From: Nocardia brevicatena NBRC 12119 | Lineage (GTDB): Bacteria; Actinomycetota; Actinomycetes; Mycobacteriales; Mycobacteriaceae | Assembly (NCBI RefSeq): GCF_000308495.1 | Contig: NZ_BAFU01000059.1 | Span: 62,001 to 126,000 of the forward strand | Length of the DNA stretch: 64,000 nt | Reading direction: 5' to 3' | Shown here: piece by piece, positions 20,076-28,590 of the stretch | How the letters are laid out: every line of letters begins with the position of its first letter | How positions within the stretch are numbered: position 1 is the stretch's first letter | Notes under the pieces: model-generated | What the model was told of the DNA's origin: nothing | The model's input: only the letters and a program-made list of their open reading frames with translations | Database searches by the model: none | Program-made: the position numbers and the translations under genes

Positions 20076-20732
20076 TTATTTTTCGGGTGTTTCGTCCTCG
20101 GCCAGGATGCGATACAAGGCGCGCCGGGCCTCGGTGAGAACCTCGGCCGCCTTGGCCGCCTGCTCGGGGGTACCGGCCGCCGCGACCTGCGCGACCGCAC
20201 CGAACAACTGCCCTACCAAACCCCGCAGATCGATTGCGTGTTCACCGACGCCTTCCTTGACCTCGGCCCACGGGTCCCCGAGTTCGTCGCGGTGGGCGGC
20301 GACATATTCGGTGCCCGCCTCGGTCAGCTGGGCCGTTTTGCGGCCGGCCACCTTCTCGATGACGATCAGACCCTCGTCCTCCAACTGCGACAGCGCCGGG
20401 TAGATGGACCCGGGGCTGGGATGCCAGAGATCGTCGCTGCGCTCGCGGATCTGCTGGATCAGCTCGTATCCGTGCATCGGTCGCTCGACGAGCAACAGCA
20501 GGACAGCAGCGCGCACGTCACCGCGCCGGCCGCGACCACCGCGCCCCCGGCCACGACCGAAACCCGGTCCGAAGCCGGGACCGAAGCCCCGCCCGGGACC
20601 GAAGCCCGGTCCGAACTCGGGCCCGAATCCACGGCGACCGCCGTGGCGGAAATGTCCCTGGGGGCCGTGCCCCTCCACTCCGTGGCGACGCGCCCATCGA
20701 GCGCGCATCGCGTGGCGTTCTACGCCTTCCAT
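20076..20732 (-). CDS. PadR family transcriptional regulator with Gly-rich N-terminus
   Basis: About 218 residues. ATG at 20730-20732 has AGGAGG five bases upstream, better than the ATG at 20763-20765. Residues about 1-70 are His/Arg/Gly-rich with a repeated GFGPGFGPG pattern and an RGRGRGGRGRRGD stretch. A PadR winged helix follows (DVRAAVLLLLVERPMHGYELIQQI, LWHPSPGSIYPALSQLEDEGLI), then a long C-terminal helix with dimerisation residues. PadR proteins usually repress nearby transporter or stress genes; no such gene is adjacent, so the target may be itself. A dyad upstream could be its operator. Confidence 0.88.
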   Translation of the reverse strand: MEGVERHAMRARWARRHGVEGHGPQGHFRHGGRRGFGPEFGPGFGPGRGFGPGFGPGFGRGRGRGGRGRRGDVRAAVLLLLVERPMHGYELIQQIRERSDDLWHPSPGSIYPALSQLEDEGLIVIEKVAGRKTAQLTEAGTEYVAAHRDELGDPWAEVKEGVGEHAIDLRGLVGQLFGAVAQVAAAGTPEQAAKAAEVLTEARRALYRILAEDETPEK

Positions 20733-20766
20733 ATCGGCCTCCTCAGGCTCTCGTACGTTCTTCATG

Positions 20767-20779
20767 ATATCGACGATAT
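20767..20779. promoter_or_regulatory. Possible PadR operator
   Basis: ATATCGACGATAT is a 13-bp odd-centred dyad 35 bases upstream of the padR start, overlapping a second dyad CGATATATCG at 20774-20783. The AT-rich island contrasts with its surroundings and is well placed for autoregulation. Confidence 0.45.
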
Positions 20780-20940
20780 ATCGCCAACCTATCCAATGCA
20801 AGGCCTGTCGGGAAATTCCCCCGACAATCCGAAGCCCTCGGCACGACATTCGACTCCGGTCTCATAACCGTGCACCGCCGACGACGTGCGAAAACAACGG
20901 CTTCCGACCGCGAGTACGCCCGGGAGAAGGTTCGGACGGC

Positions 20941-23163
20941 TCAGATGTTGGCCGGGTCGATCCGGACGCGCAGCGGCGAATCCGAGCGGTGGCTGCTGCG
21001 GATCGCCTGAGCGGTGGTGAGGGCGCGGGCCAACCGCTGTCCGTCGGTCCGGACGGCACGCAGCAGCACCCGCTCGATCTGTTCGCCGGTCTCCGCGGCA
21101 GAGGAACGGGCGGCGGACGGGACGCGTTCCGTGCCCGGCAGCGGAACCGGTCCCAGAACGTCGACGGTATCCGGGAGATCGGCGGCGGCCAGAACCTCGG
21201 CGATCGCATCCGGCGTACCGTCCACCGCCGCCATCCGCACCGCGGGCGGGAACCCCACCTCGGTGCGCTGGGCGAGTTCGGTGGCGGCATGGCCGACCGG
21301 ATCCCAGCGCACCAGCGCCTGCACCGTCGGCAGGGCCGGTTCGGCCATGACGATCACCCGCCCCTCGGACTTCACCAGCGCGGCGGCGCCCAGCCAACGG
21401 CGCAGTGTGTCCTCGGCGGCGCGCAGATCGGCCCGGCTCAACAGCACCCAGCCGTCCAAGAGCAGGCCCACCCCGTATCCGCCGTCGAGGAGTGGTTCGG
21501 CTCCCACGGTGGCCACCACCACCTGCGGTCCGGGCGGCACGGTGTCCAGCATCTCGGCGCCGCTGGATCCGCGGATCGGCACCCCGGGAAAGGCCCGGCC
21601 CAATTCCTCAGCGGTGCGAACCGCTCCGATAACCACGGCGCGCAGCGCCCGTCCACCACATACCGGACAGCGGAATACCGCGTCGGCACGACCGCACCAC
21701 CGGCAGGTCGGGCTCTGCGGACCGGGCGCGTCCCGCTCACCGTCCGAACCGGCCCCGGGCAGCGCCAGAGGACCGTTGCAGTGCCGACAGCGCGCCGGGG
21801 TACGACACCTCCCACACGCCAGCGCGGGGACATACCCCCGCCGCGGCACCTGGACCAGCACCGCCTCACCGGCGGCCAGGGCCGCACGGGCCGCCGCGAA
21901 CGCGACGCCCGGGATACGGACGGCGCGGGCGACCGGATCGCGCTCCAGAGCCATATCGCTGTCACCCGGGGCACTGATCCGCGCGGAGGCCGCCCGTACC
22001 ATCGCGCGGTCGGCGACCAGATCGTGTGCCCAACCGTTCTCGACAACCGACTGGACCTCCGCGGTCCGCGCGTAACCGGCCGCGATGAAGGCGGCGCCGG
22101 TATCGTGCGCCCGCAGCATCGCCACCTCGCGGGCATGCGGGTACGGGGCGCGGGGTTCGGCATAGGTGTCGTCACCGTCATCCCAGATGGCGACGAGTCC
22201 CAGCTCCCGGACCGGCGCGAAAACCGCGGCGCGCGTCCCGACCACAACGCGCGCGGTGCCGCGCAGCGCCGCCAGCCAGCGTCGGTAACGGGCCGCCGGA
22301 CCGAGACCGGCCGAAAGCCCCACCGCCGAATCCCCCACGAGGTGTTCGCATTCGGCCAGTACCCGGTCCAGATCGCGTTGATCGGGGACCATCAGGACAG
22401 CGCTGCGACCACCCGCGACCACCACCGCCGCCAGTTCCGCGAGCCGCCGCGCCCAGTTCTCGCCGGGCAGGGCCTGCCAGGCCGCCCGTACACCGCGACG
22501 GCGCGTCAGAGCCGTGATGAACGCCTCCCCGTGCCGGTACCGTCGCCAGGCGGACATCTCGACCCCGTCCGGGACGTCCGGCAACTCGGAGACCGAGGCC
22601 CCGGGCGAATCGGCTACCGCCACCGGTGCAGCCGCCTCGGCCTCGGTCGCGGACGCGGCGCGGCCGGCCGGTTGCCTCCTCCCGGTTCTCGCGGCCTCCC
22701 CGTTCTCGGTCCGCGCATGGCGCGGGGGTATCGCCAGCCGCAGCACATCGGCCCGGGTGCCCGCGTACCGCGCGGCCACGGTGGTGGCCAGGCGCAGGAT
22801 CTCCGGTGTCAGAACCCGCTCCGGCGAGACGACCCGTTCCAGCCGCACCAGTTTGCCCGGATGGTCGGTGCCGGTATGGCGGGACAGCAGATATCCGTCC
22901 ACCAGCCGCCCCGCGAAGCGCACCCGCACTCTCACCCCCGGGCGGGCCGTTTCGTCCAATTCCGGGGGCACCAGGTAGTCGAAATCGCGGTCCAGATGCG
23001 CCGGGGTGAGCAAGGGCAGGACACGCGCGACGGGATGGGAGAGGTCGCCCGATTCGGCCTCCGCCGCCGGCTCGGCCGGAGACTCGGGCCCCGACACAGC
23101 CGACACCCCCGGCGAAGCGGGGTCGCCGGGGGTGTCGGCCGGATGTCCCACGGTCTCACGCAC
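20941..23163 (-). CDS. priA: Primosomal protein N' (PriA), actinobacterial type
   Basis: About 740 residues. It acts in replication restart. The N-terminal DNA-binding domain has RVLPLLTPAHLDRDFDYLVP and GVRVRVRFAGRLVDGYLL. The zinc-binding cysteine clusters are intact (CGRCRTPARCRHCNGP and CRWCGRADAVFRCPVCGG). The helicase core is degenerate: where helicases have a GxxGSGKT P-loop I see WQALPGENWARRL, and the DEEH box reads DDGDD. The same loss is known from mycobacterial PriA homologues, so it probably has no ATPase activity. GTG at 23161-23163 starts 15 bases after the metK stop; an N-terminal tail of about 45 residues is Pro/Ala/Glu-rich. Confidence 0.93.
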   Translation of the reverse strand: MRETVGHPADTPGDPASPGVSAVSGPESPAEPAAEAESGDLSHPVARVLPLLTPAHLDRDFDYLVPPELDETARPGVRVRVRFAGRLVDGYLLSRHTGTDHPGKLVRLERVVSPERVLTPEILRLATTVAARYAGTRADVLRLAIPPRHARTENGEAARTGRRQPAGRAASATEAEAAAPVAVADSPGASVSELPDVPDGVEMSAWRRYRHGEAFITALTRRRGVRAAWQALPGENWARRLAELAAVVVAGGRSAVLMVPDQRDLDRVLAECEHLVGDSAVGLSAGLGPAARYRRWLAALRGTARVVVGTRAAVFAPVRELGLVAIWDDGDDTYAEPRAPYPHAREVAMLRAHDTGAAFIAAGYARTAEVQSVVENGWAHDLVADRAMVRAASARISAPGDSDMALERDPVARAVRIPGVAFAAARAALAAGEAVLVQVPRRGYVPALACGRCRTPARCRHCNGPLALPGAGSDGERDAPGPQSPTCRWCGRADAVFRCPVCGGRALRAVVIGAVRTAEELGRAFPGVPIRGSSGAEMLDTVPPGPQVVVATVGAEPLLDGGYGVGLLLDGWVLLSRADLRAAEDTLRRWLGAAALVKSEGRVIVMAEPALPTVQALVRWDPVGHAATELAQRTEVGFPPAVRMAAVDGTPDAIAEVLAAADLPDTVDVLGPVPLPGTERVPSAARSSAAETGEQIERVLLRAVRTDGQRLARALTTAQAIRSSHRSDSPLRVRIDPANI

Positions 23164-23177
23164 GCGGGGAGCGGGAC

Positions 23178-24389
23178 CTACAGTCCGACGGCGGCGCGCA
23201 GTTTGTCCGCGCGGTCGGTGCGCTCCCACGGCAGGTCGATATCGGTACGACCGAAGTGCCCGTAGGCGGCGGTCGGGGCGTAAATCGGCCGCAGCAGGTC
23301 CAGGTCGCGGATGATGGCGCCCGGGCGCAGGTCGAACACCTCGGTGATGGCACCGGCGATACGCGCCGGATCGACCTTCTCGGTGCCGAAGGTCTCCACG
23401 AACAACCCGATAGGCGCGGCCTTGCCGATGGCGTAGGCCACCTGGACCTCCACCCGGTCGGCCAGACCGGCGGAGACCACGTTCTTGGCGACCCAGCGCA
23501 TGGCGTAGGCGGCCGAACGGTCCACCTTCGACGGATCCTTGCCGGAGAACGCGCCACCACCGTGCCGCGCCATACCGCCATAGGTGTCGACGATGATCTT
23601 GCGGCCGGTCAGCCCGGCATCACCCATCGGGCCGCCGAGCACGAACTTGCCGGTCGGGTTCACCAGCAGCCGGATATCGGAGATGTCCAGCCCGGGCAGC
23701 GCCAGATCGGCGAGCACACTGTCGAGGACCTTCTCCCGGATATCGGGGGCGAGCAGATTGTCCAGGTCGATATCGGCGGCGTGCTGGGTGGACACGACCA
23801 CGGTGTCCAGTCGCACCGGCCGGTCCCCCTCGTATTCGATGGTGACCTGGGTTTTGCCGTCGGGCCGCAGATACGGCAGCACACCGGTCTTGCGGGCCTC
23901 GGTCAGCCGCCGCGACAGCCGGTGCGCCAGCGCGATCGGCAGCGGCATCAGTTCGGGGGTGTCGGTGTTGGCGTAACCGAACATCAGGCCCTGGTCACCG
24001 GCGCCCTGCTGTTCGATCTCGTCATCGGAGCCGCCGACCCGTGCCTCATGCGAGACGTCGACACCCTGGGCGATATCCGGCGACTGGGCGCCGATGGCGA
24101 TATTGACGCCGCAGGAGTTGCCGTCGAACCCCTTGGCCGACGAGTCGTAGCCGATTTCCAGCACCTTTTCCCGGACGATGCGGGGAATATCCGCGTAGGC
24201 CTCCGTGGTGACCTCGCCCGCGACATGGACCTGCCCGGTCGTCACGAGGGTTTCCACCGCGACCCGGCTCCGCGGGTCCTGGGCCAACAGTGCGTCGAGG
24301 ATGGAGTCGCTGATGGCGTCACAGATCTTGTCCGGGTGCCCTTCGGTCACGGACTCACTGGTGAATAGCCGGCTACCGGACGTGCGCAC
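23178..24389 (-). CDS. metK: S-adenosylmethionine synthetase
   Basis: About 403 residues, typical length. It makes SAM from methionine and ATP. Motifs: [16 protein letters not shown] at the N-terminus, [12 protein letters not shown] (signature 1), [22 protein letters not shown] (signature 2, P-loop-like) and DLPWERTD near the C-terminus. GTG at 24387-24389 ([13 protein letters not shown]) has GAAGGAAG six bases upstream. It lies between coaBC and priA as in mycobacteria. No SAM riboswitch is apparent in the 144-base leader. Confidence 0.97.
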   Translation of the reverse strand: MRTSGSRLFTSESVTEGHPDKICDAISDSILDALLAQDPRSRVAVETLVTTGQVHVAGEVTTEAYADIPRIVREKVLEIGYDSSAKGFDGNSCGVNIAIGAQSPDIAQGVDVSHEARVGGSDDEIEQQGAGDQGLMFGYANTDTPELMPLPIALAHRLSRRLTEARKTGVLPYLRPDGKTQVTIEYEGDRPVRLDTVVVSTQHAADIDLDNLLAPDIREKVLDSVLADLALPGLDISDIRLLVNPTGKFVLGGPMGDAGLTGRKIIVDTYGGMARHGGGAFSGKDPSKVDRSAAYAMRWVAKNVVSAGLADRVEVQVAYAIGKAAPIGLFVETFGTEKVDPARIAGAITEVFDLRPGAIIRDLDLLRPIYAPTAAYGHFGRTDIDLPWERTDRADKLRAAVGL

Positions 24390-24431
24390 AGATCTTCCTT
24401 CTTCCTCAACGGTTTACTCGGATGGTATGCG

Positions 24432-24459
24432 AGAGTAACGCTGGGCCACCGGATCGCAA
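24432..24459 (-). promoter_or_regulatory. Possible metK promoter
   Basis: On the minus strand TTGCGA (24454-24459) and TACTCT (24432-24437) are separated by 16 bases, resembling a housekeeping -35/-10 pair, about 40 bases upstream of the metK start. There is no further evidence. Confidence 0.35.
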
Positions 24460-24483
24460 TCCCTGGCATTCAGACTATTCCAA

Positions 24484-24501
24484 CCATCGACAAATCGGTG
24501 G
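24484..24501 (-). terminator. Hairpin between coaBC and metK
   Basis: CCATCGA (24484-24490) pairs with TCGGTGG (24495-24501), with one G:T pair and a tetraloop, 33 bases after the coaBC stop. Followed on the minus strand by TTGGAATAG, it could be a weak terminator or attenuator before metK. Confidence 0.38.
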
Positions 24502-24533
24502 CGCTCGCCGTGCGCCGTGGCGGATTCGGGCAC

Positions 24534-25754
24534 TCAGCGCAGCAGTGGTCCGAGAGCGTCCAATACCCGGCTGGCCAGCAGCGCCTTGGAACCGTGGTCG
24601 AGGGCCTGTTCGGTCCCGTCGGCGCCGAGCAGCCAGCCGTCGTTGGTGTCGACCTCGAACGCCTTGCCCTCGCCGACGGCATTGACCACCAACAGATCGC
24701 AGCCCTTGCGGGCCAGTTTGGCGCGGGCATGGGTGAGCACATCACCGTGCTCGTCACCGGTCTCGGCGGCGAAGCCGACGATGGCGGTGCCCGGCAGCTG
24801 CCCGTCGCGCCGGGCCTGGACCAGGCCGGCGAGAATGTCCTCGGTCCTGGTCAGCGGGATGGTGTCCGGTTCGCCGGCGCCCTTCTTGATCTTGGCCGCG
24901 GCGACGTTCGACGGCCGGAAATCGGCCACCGCCGCCGCCATGATCACCGCGTCCGCGCCCACCGCGTGCTTGTCGACCGCGGTTTTGAGCTGTTCGGCGG
25001 TGGTGATGTGCACCAGGTCGACCGCGGCCGGCGGCGCCATCTCGATAGTGTTCCCGGCGATCAGGGTGACCTGCGCGCCGCGCTGGGCGGCGACGCGGGC
25101 CAGCGCATACCCCTGCTTACCGGAGCTGCGGTTGCCGAGGAAGCGCACCGGGTCCAGCGGTTCGCGGGTGCCGCCCGCCGTGACGACTACGCGGCGCCCC
25201 ACCAGATCGCGCGGGACGGCGTCGGGGCGTTCGAGCAGCAGCGCGGCCAAACCGAAGATCTCCTCGGGTTCGGGCAGCCGTCCGGGGCCGGTATCGGTGC
25301 CGGTGAGCCTGCCCGACGCGGGCTCCATCACGGTGGCGCCGTAGCCGCGCAGCGCGGCCACATTGGCCACGGTGGCCGGATGCTCCCACATCTCGGTGTG
25401 CATCGCGGGCACGAACAGCACCGGACATCGCGCGGTGAGCAGCGTGCCGGTGAGCAGGTCGTCGGCGCGCCCGGCCGCGGCGCGTGCCATCAGGTCGGCG
25501 GTCGCGGGCGCGATGACGACGAGTTCGGCCTCCTGACCGAGCCGCACATGCGGTACCTCCGGCACATCGGCGAACACCCCGGTGTGCACCGGATGGCCGG
25601 ACAGTGCCTCGAAGGTGGCCTTGCCGACGAACTGCAGCGCCGCCTCGGTGGGAATCACCCGAACATCGTGCCCGGTCTCGGTGAACCGTCGAACCAGCGC
25701 GCACGCCTTGTATGCGGCGATACCACCGCCGACTCCGACAATGACCCGGGTCAT
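24534..25754 (-). CDS. coaBC: Bifunctional CoaBC (phosphopantothenoylcysteine synthase/decarboxylase)
   Basis: About 406 residues. It carries out two consecutive steps of coenzyme A synthesis. The N-terminal flavin-dependent decarboxylase CoaC has [17 protein letters not shown] and [13 protein letters not shown] (the substrate-binding loop of the PASANT/PXMNXXMW region). The C-terminal CTP-dependent synthase CoaB has [31 protein letters not shown] and AAVADFRP, with the lysine-containing AAKIKKGAG. The start is ATG at 25752-25754 with AGGAGG four bases upstream. It is downstream of rpoZ in the conserved gmk-rpoZ-coaBC-metK order. Confidence 0.97.
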   Translation of the reverse strand: MTRVIVGVGGGIAAYKACALVRRFTETGHDVRVIPTEAALQFVGKATFEALSGHPVHTGVFADVPEVPHVRLGQEAELVVIAPATADLMARAAAGRADDLLTGTLLTARCPVLFVPAMHTEMWEHPATVANVAALRGYGATVMEPASGRLTGTDTGPGRLPEPEEIFGLAALLLERPDAVPRDLVGRRVVVTAGGTREPLDPVRFLGNRSSGKQGYALARVAAQRGAQVTLIAGNTIEMAPPAAVDLVHITTAEQLKTAVDKHAVGADAVIMAAAVADFRPSNVAAAKIKKGAGEPDTIPLTRTEDILAGLVQARRDGQLPGTAIVGFAAETGDEHGDVLTHARAKLARKGCDLLVVNAVGEGKAFEVDTNDGWLLGADGTEQALDHGSKALLASRVLDALGPLLR

Positions 25755-25838
25755 CACACCTCCTGAAGATGGCACCGTAGACATCCGTGGCCGACCACCG
25801 ACCGACCGATCAGGTCAGCGGCGGGGCCGGCGGACGAC

Positions 25839-26117
25839 TTATTCGCCCTCGGTGTGCTCGAGCAGATCGGCGTGGATCTCACGCAGCGCGACCGACAGCG
25901 GCTTCTCCTGCGGAAGCGGCTCGACCAGGGGGCCGACGTATTCGAGGATGCCGTCGCCGAGCTGGTTGTAGTAGTCGTTGATCTGGCGCGCCCGCTTGGC
26001 GGCGTAGATGACCAGGGCATACTTGGACGAGGTACGCTCCAGCAGTTCATCGATCGGGGGGTTGGTGAGGCCGACCGGGGTGTCATAGGCGGGCGCGGCG
26101 ATGTCCGTACTGCTCAC
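25839..26117 (-). CDS. rpoZ: RNA polymerase omega subunit
   Basis: About 92 residues, GTG start. Omega helps assemble RNA polymerase by binding beta-prime. Sequence features: [30 protein letters not shown], the conserved core, and a C-terminal region [22 protein letters not shown] typical of actinobacterial omega. It lies downstream of gmk with a 60-base gap and upstream of coaBC. Confidence 0.97.
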   Translation of the reverse strand: MSSTDIAAPAYDTPVGLTNPPIDELLERTSSKYALVIYAAKRARQINDYYNQLGDGILEYVGPLVEPLPQEKPLSVALREIHADLLEHTEGE

Positions 26118-26177
26118 TAGGGGGACTCCTGCGGGGTCGGTGGGTCGAGGGCTGTGCGGCTTGGGGGCCGCACAGCG

Positions 26178-26762
26178 TCACGAACTGGAATTCGTGCTGA
26201 CGAACAACGATACCAACTGCTCGCAGGCGCTGGTCACGTCGTCGTTGACTATGACGACGTCGAACTCGTCACGGGCCGCCAGTTCGACCCGCGCGGTCTC
26301 CAGCCGGCGCTCGATCACCTCCGGTGATTCGGTGCCGCGGCCGTGCAACCGCGCCACCAGTTCATCCCAGCTGGGTGGGGCCAGGAAAGCCAGCACCGCC
26401 TCCGGCATGGCCCGGCGAATCGACCGCGCGCCCGCCAGATCGACCTCGACCAGGACCGGCAGCCCCTCCGACAGAGCGGCGCGAACCGGCCCGGCCGGGG
26501 TGCCGGAGCGTTGTAGTCCACCATGGATCTCCGCCCATTCGAGCAGATCCCCGGCTTCGATCATGGCATCGAATTCGGCCCGACCGATGAACCGGTAGTC
26601 GCGGCCGTCGACCTCACCGGGACGGGGGTCCCGAGTGGTGACCGACACACTGAACACCAGTTCCGGTAACCGCTCGCGCAGACAGCGCACCACGGTGGAT
26701 TTGCCCACGGCCGAGGGGCCGACCAGTACGACCAGCCGACCCTTCGTCATATGTTCGACCAC
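26178..26762 (-). CDS. gmk: Guanylate kinase
   Basis: About 190-194 residues. It phosphorylates GMP to GDP. The P-loop [13 protein letters not shown] (GPSxVGKS) is at the N-terminus. The GMP-binding region reads [22 protein letters not shown] and [15 protein letters not shown], with [19 protein letters not shown] after it; the family usually has YGT in the GMP loop and here it is RSGTP. Start GTG at 26760-26762 or ATG at 26748-26750 ([11 protein letters not shown]). It follows mihF by eight bases. Confidence 0.96.
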   Translation of the reverse strand: MVEHMTKGRLVVLVGPSAVGKSTVVRCLRERLPELVFSVSVTTRDPRPGEVDGRDYRFIGRAEFDAMIEAGDLLEWAEIHGGLQRSGTPAGPVRAALSEGLPVLVEVDLAGARSIRRAMPEAVLAFLAPPSWDELVARLHGRGTESPEVIERRLETARVELAARDEFDVVIVNDDVTSACEQLVSLFVSTNSSS

Positions 26763-26770
26763 GGGGGTGG

Positions 26771-27091
26771 TCAGGCGCTCGGATCGAACTTGGCCAGCAG
26801 TGCCTTGCGCTGCCGATCGCCGAGTCCGCGCAGGCGGCGGGTGGGAGCGATCTCCAGTTCGGTCATGATCTCCTCCGCCTTGACCTTGCCAACCTTGGGC
26901 AGGGCCTCGAGCAGCGCGCGTACCTTCATCTTGCCGATGATCTCATCGGTCTCGGCACTGGCGAGGACCTCTTTGAGGTCGGTGCCGCCGCGCTTCAGGC
27001 GATCTTTGAGCTCCGCCCGAGCGCGGCGAGCGGCAGCCGCCTTCTCCAAAGCAGCGGCGCGCTGCTCGTCAGTCAGCTGGGGAAGGGCCAC
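26771..27091 (-). CDS. mihF: Integration host factor, actinobacterial type (mIHF)
   Basis: About 106 residues, the length of the short actinobacterial form. A basic nucleoid protein that binds DNA non-specifically and supports phage integration. [35 protein letters not shown] is the family N-terminus; the helix-two-turn-helix lies in [43 protein letters not shown] at 27089-27091 has GGAGG four bases upstream. It is adjacent to gmk as in mycobacteria and is separated from pyrF by a 611-base gap, so it probably heads its own transcription unit. Confidence 0.96.
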   Translation of the reverse strand: MALPQLTDEQRAAALEKAAAARRARAELKDRLKRGGTDLKEVLASAETDEIIGKMKVRALLEALPKVGKVKAEEIMTELEIAPTRRLRGLGDRQRKALLAKFDPSA

Positions 27092-27702
27092 GGTTCCTCC
27101 GTCTCATCGTTCATTGCTGTATCTACCGCCGATAACCCGGCGGTCTCAGCGACCGTACCCACGACCGCTCCCGATTGCGAACCCACCCCCCAGGTCAGGG
27201 CATGAATCGGGCCGGTCCGCGCGGTTTCCGATCGCTGTCCGCACAGCCACTCGTTCGGTCGTCGACAACCCGCGCGTGATTACCGAAACAAGCCGCGACC
27301 AGGGGATTTTTCGCATCATCTCGGTGTTTGCGGATCAATAGCCACCACCGCGGAACCGGACATGGCAACCATGCAACCGCCCGACCAGGAACTTTCTGGA
27401 AATTTCCGCGTGTCGCGCCGATTCCGTCCGCGTGTCGCGGTTTCCGGGTCCTCGCGAGTTCCCACCGGCCTCGCGGATCCGCGTCCCGACGGCCCGTCCG
27501 ACCCGCCCACGGCCACGCCGGCACGAGAAAGCGTCCCGGCCACTTTCCGGGCCGAAGCGATCGGGATGAGCACGCCACGGCTCGAAGAGGGAAATCCGGC
27601 CGGTAGGTATCTCAACCGTCGTACTGGCGGAACTCGACGACTGTGCCCTCGGGGCGCGCACATACCCGACCCGCATCCCCAGCCCGGCTGTGCGGGAGCC
27701 GC
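27092..27702. other. 611-base gap between pyrF and mihF
   Basis: No gene is supported; the long plus-strand frame starting at 27362 runs antisense into pyrF and is probably spurious. The AT-richer stretch 27260-27410 probably contains the mihF promoter. It has a perfect GGAAATTTCC palindrome at 27398-27407 and a direct repeat of CCGCGTGTCGCG at 27406-27417 and 27428-27439, which could be protein-binding sites. Confidence 0.4.
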
Positions 27703-28527
27703 TCAGTCCTGGAGAAAGGCGAATTCGTCGGTCAGTTCCCGCAGGCGTGCCCGCAGCGCCGACACCGAGGGGCCGGCCTTCAGGATCTCTCGCGAGACGT
27801 TCGGCAGGACCGCTCCCAGGCTCGCCGCGGGGACGAGTTCCCTGATCGAGTCGGCACCACCACCCTGGGCGCCGACGCCCGGCATGAGGACCGGACCGTT
27901 GAGCGCGCTCAGATCGGGCGCCTCGGCGAGGGTCGCGCCGACCACGACGCCGACCGACCCGAATTCGTCACCGGTATTGCACGCCGCGGCCTCGTCCACC
28001 ATGGTCTGGGCGATGGTGCGTCCGTCCGCGGTGGTGACGCGCTGTAGCCGCGCACCCTCCGGGTTGGAGGTGGCCGCGAGAACGAACACGCCCCGGTGGT
28101 TCGCCTCCGCCTGCTCCAACACCGGGGCGAGCGCACCGAAACCGAGGTACGGGGACACGGTGACGGCATCCGAGCCCAGGGGCCCGTCGCCGAGCCACGC
28201 CCGGGCGTAGGCGGCCATGGTGGAGCCGATATCGCCGCGTTTGGCATCGGCGAGCACCAAGGTCCCCGACGCGCGCAGTCCGGCGATGGTGCGCTCCAGC
28301 ACCGCGATCCCGCCGGAACCGGAGGCCTCGAAAAACGCCACCTGCGGTTTGACCACCGCCGCCACGCCGGCGAACGCCTCGACGCAGACCTCGGCGAACC
28401 GGGCCAGGCCGTCCACATCGTCGTCGAGGCCCCAGGACGCCAGCAGGGCGGAGTGCGGGTCGATCCCGACGCAGATCGGCCCGCACCGCCGCATGGCCTC
28501 GCGCAACCGGCCGCCGAATGTCGTCAC
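27703..28527 (-). CDS. pyrF: Orotidine 5'-phosphate decarboxylase
   Basis: About 274 residues, the long actinobacterial/archaeal type. It decarboxylates OMP to UMP, the last pyrimidine step. [16 protein letters not shown] at the N-terminus, and [18 protein letters not shown] carries the catalytic Asp-x-Lys-x-x-Asp array. [11 protein letters not shown] and [18 protein letters not shown] complete the TIM-barrel phosphate site. GTG or ATG start near 28525-28527, 63 bases after carB. Last gene of the pyr operon. Confidence 0.96.
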   Translation of the reverse strand: MTTFGGRLREAMRRCGPICVGIDPHSALLASWGLDDDVDGLARFAEVCVEAFAGVAAVVKPQVAFFEASGSGGIAVLERTIAGLRASGTLVLADAKRGDIGSTMAAYARAWLGDGPLGSDAVTVSPYLGFGALAPVLEQAEANHRGVFVLAATSNPEGARLQRVTTADGRTIAQTMVDEAAACNTGDEFGSVGVVVGATLAEAPDLSALNGPVLMPGVGAQGGGADSIRELVPAASLGAVLPNVSREILKAGPSVSALRARLRELTDEFAFLQD

Positions 28528-28590
28528 CGTGACCTCATCTCGTCGGCGGGCGCGCGGTGGCGCGCCCGCGGTACCGGGTGAGAGGGCATA

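Noticed and set aside
24390-24533. SAM riboswitch upstream of metK
   Set aside because: The leader is short and shows only a small hairpin that fits a terminator better.
27362-28210. Plus-strand frame starting in the mihF-pyrF gap
   Set aside because: It runs antisense through most of pyrF; only the gap portion is free of a better gene, and that portion is low-complexity.
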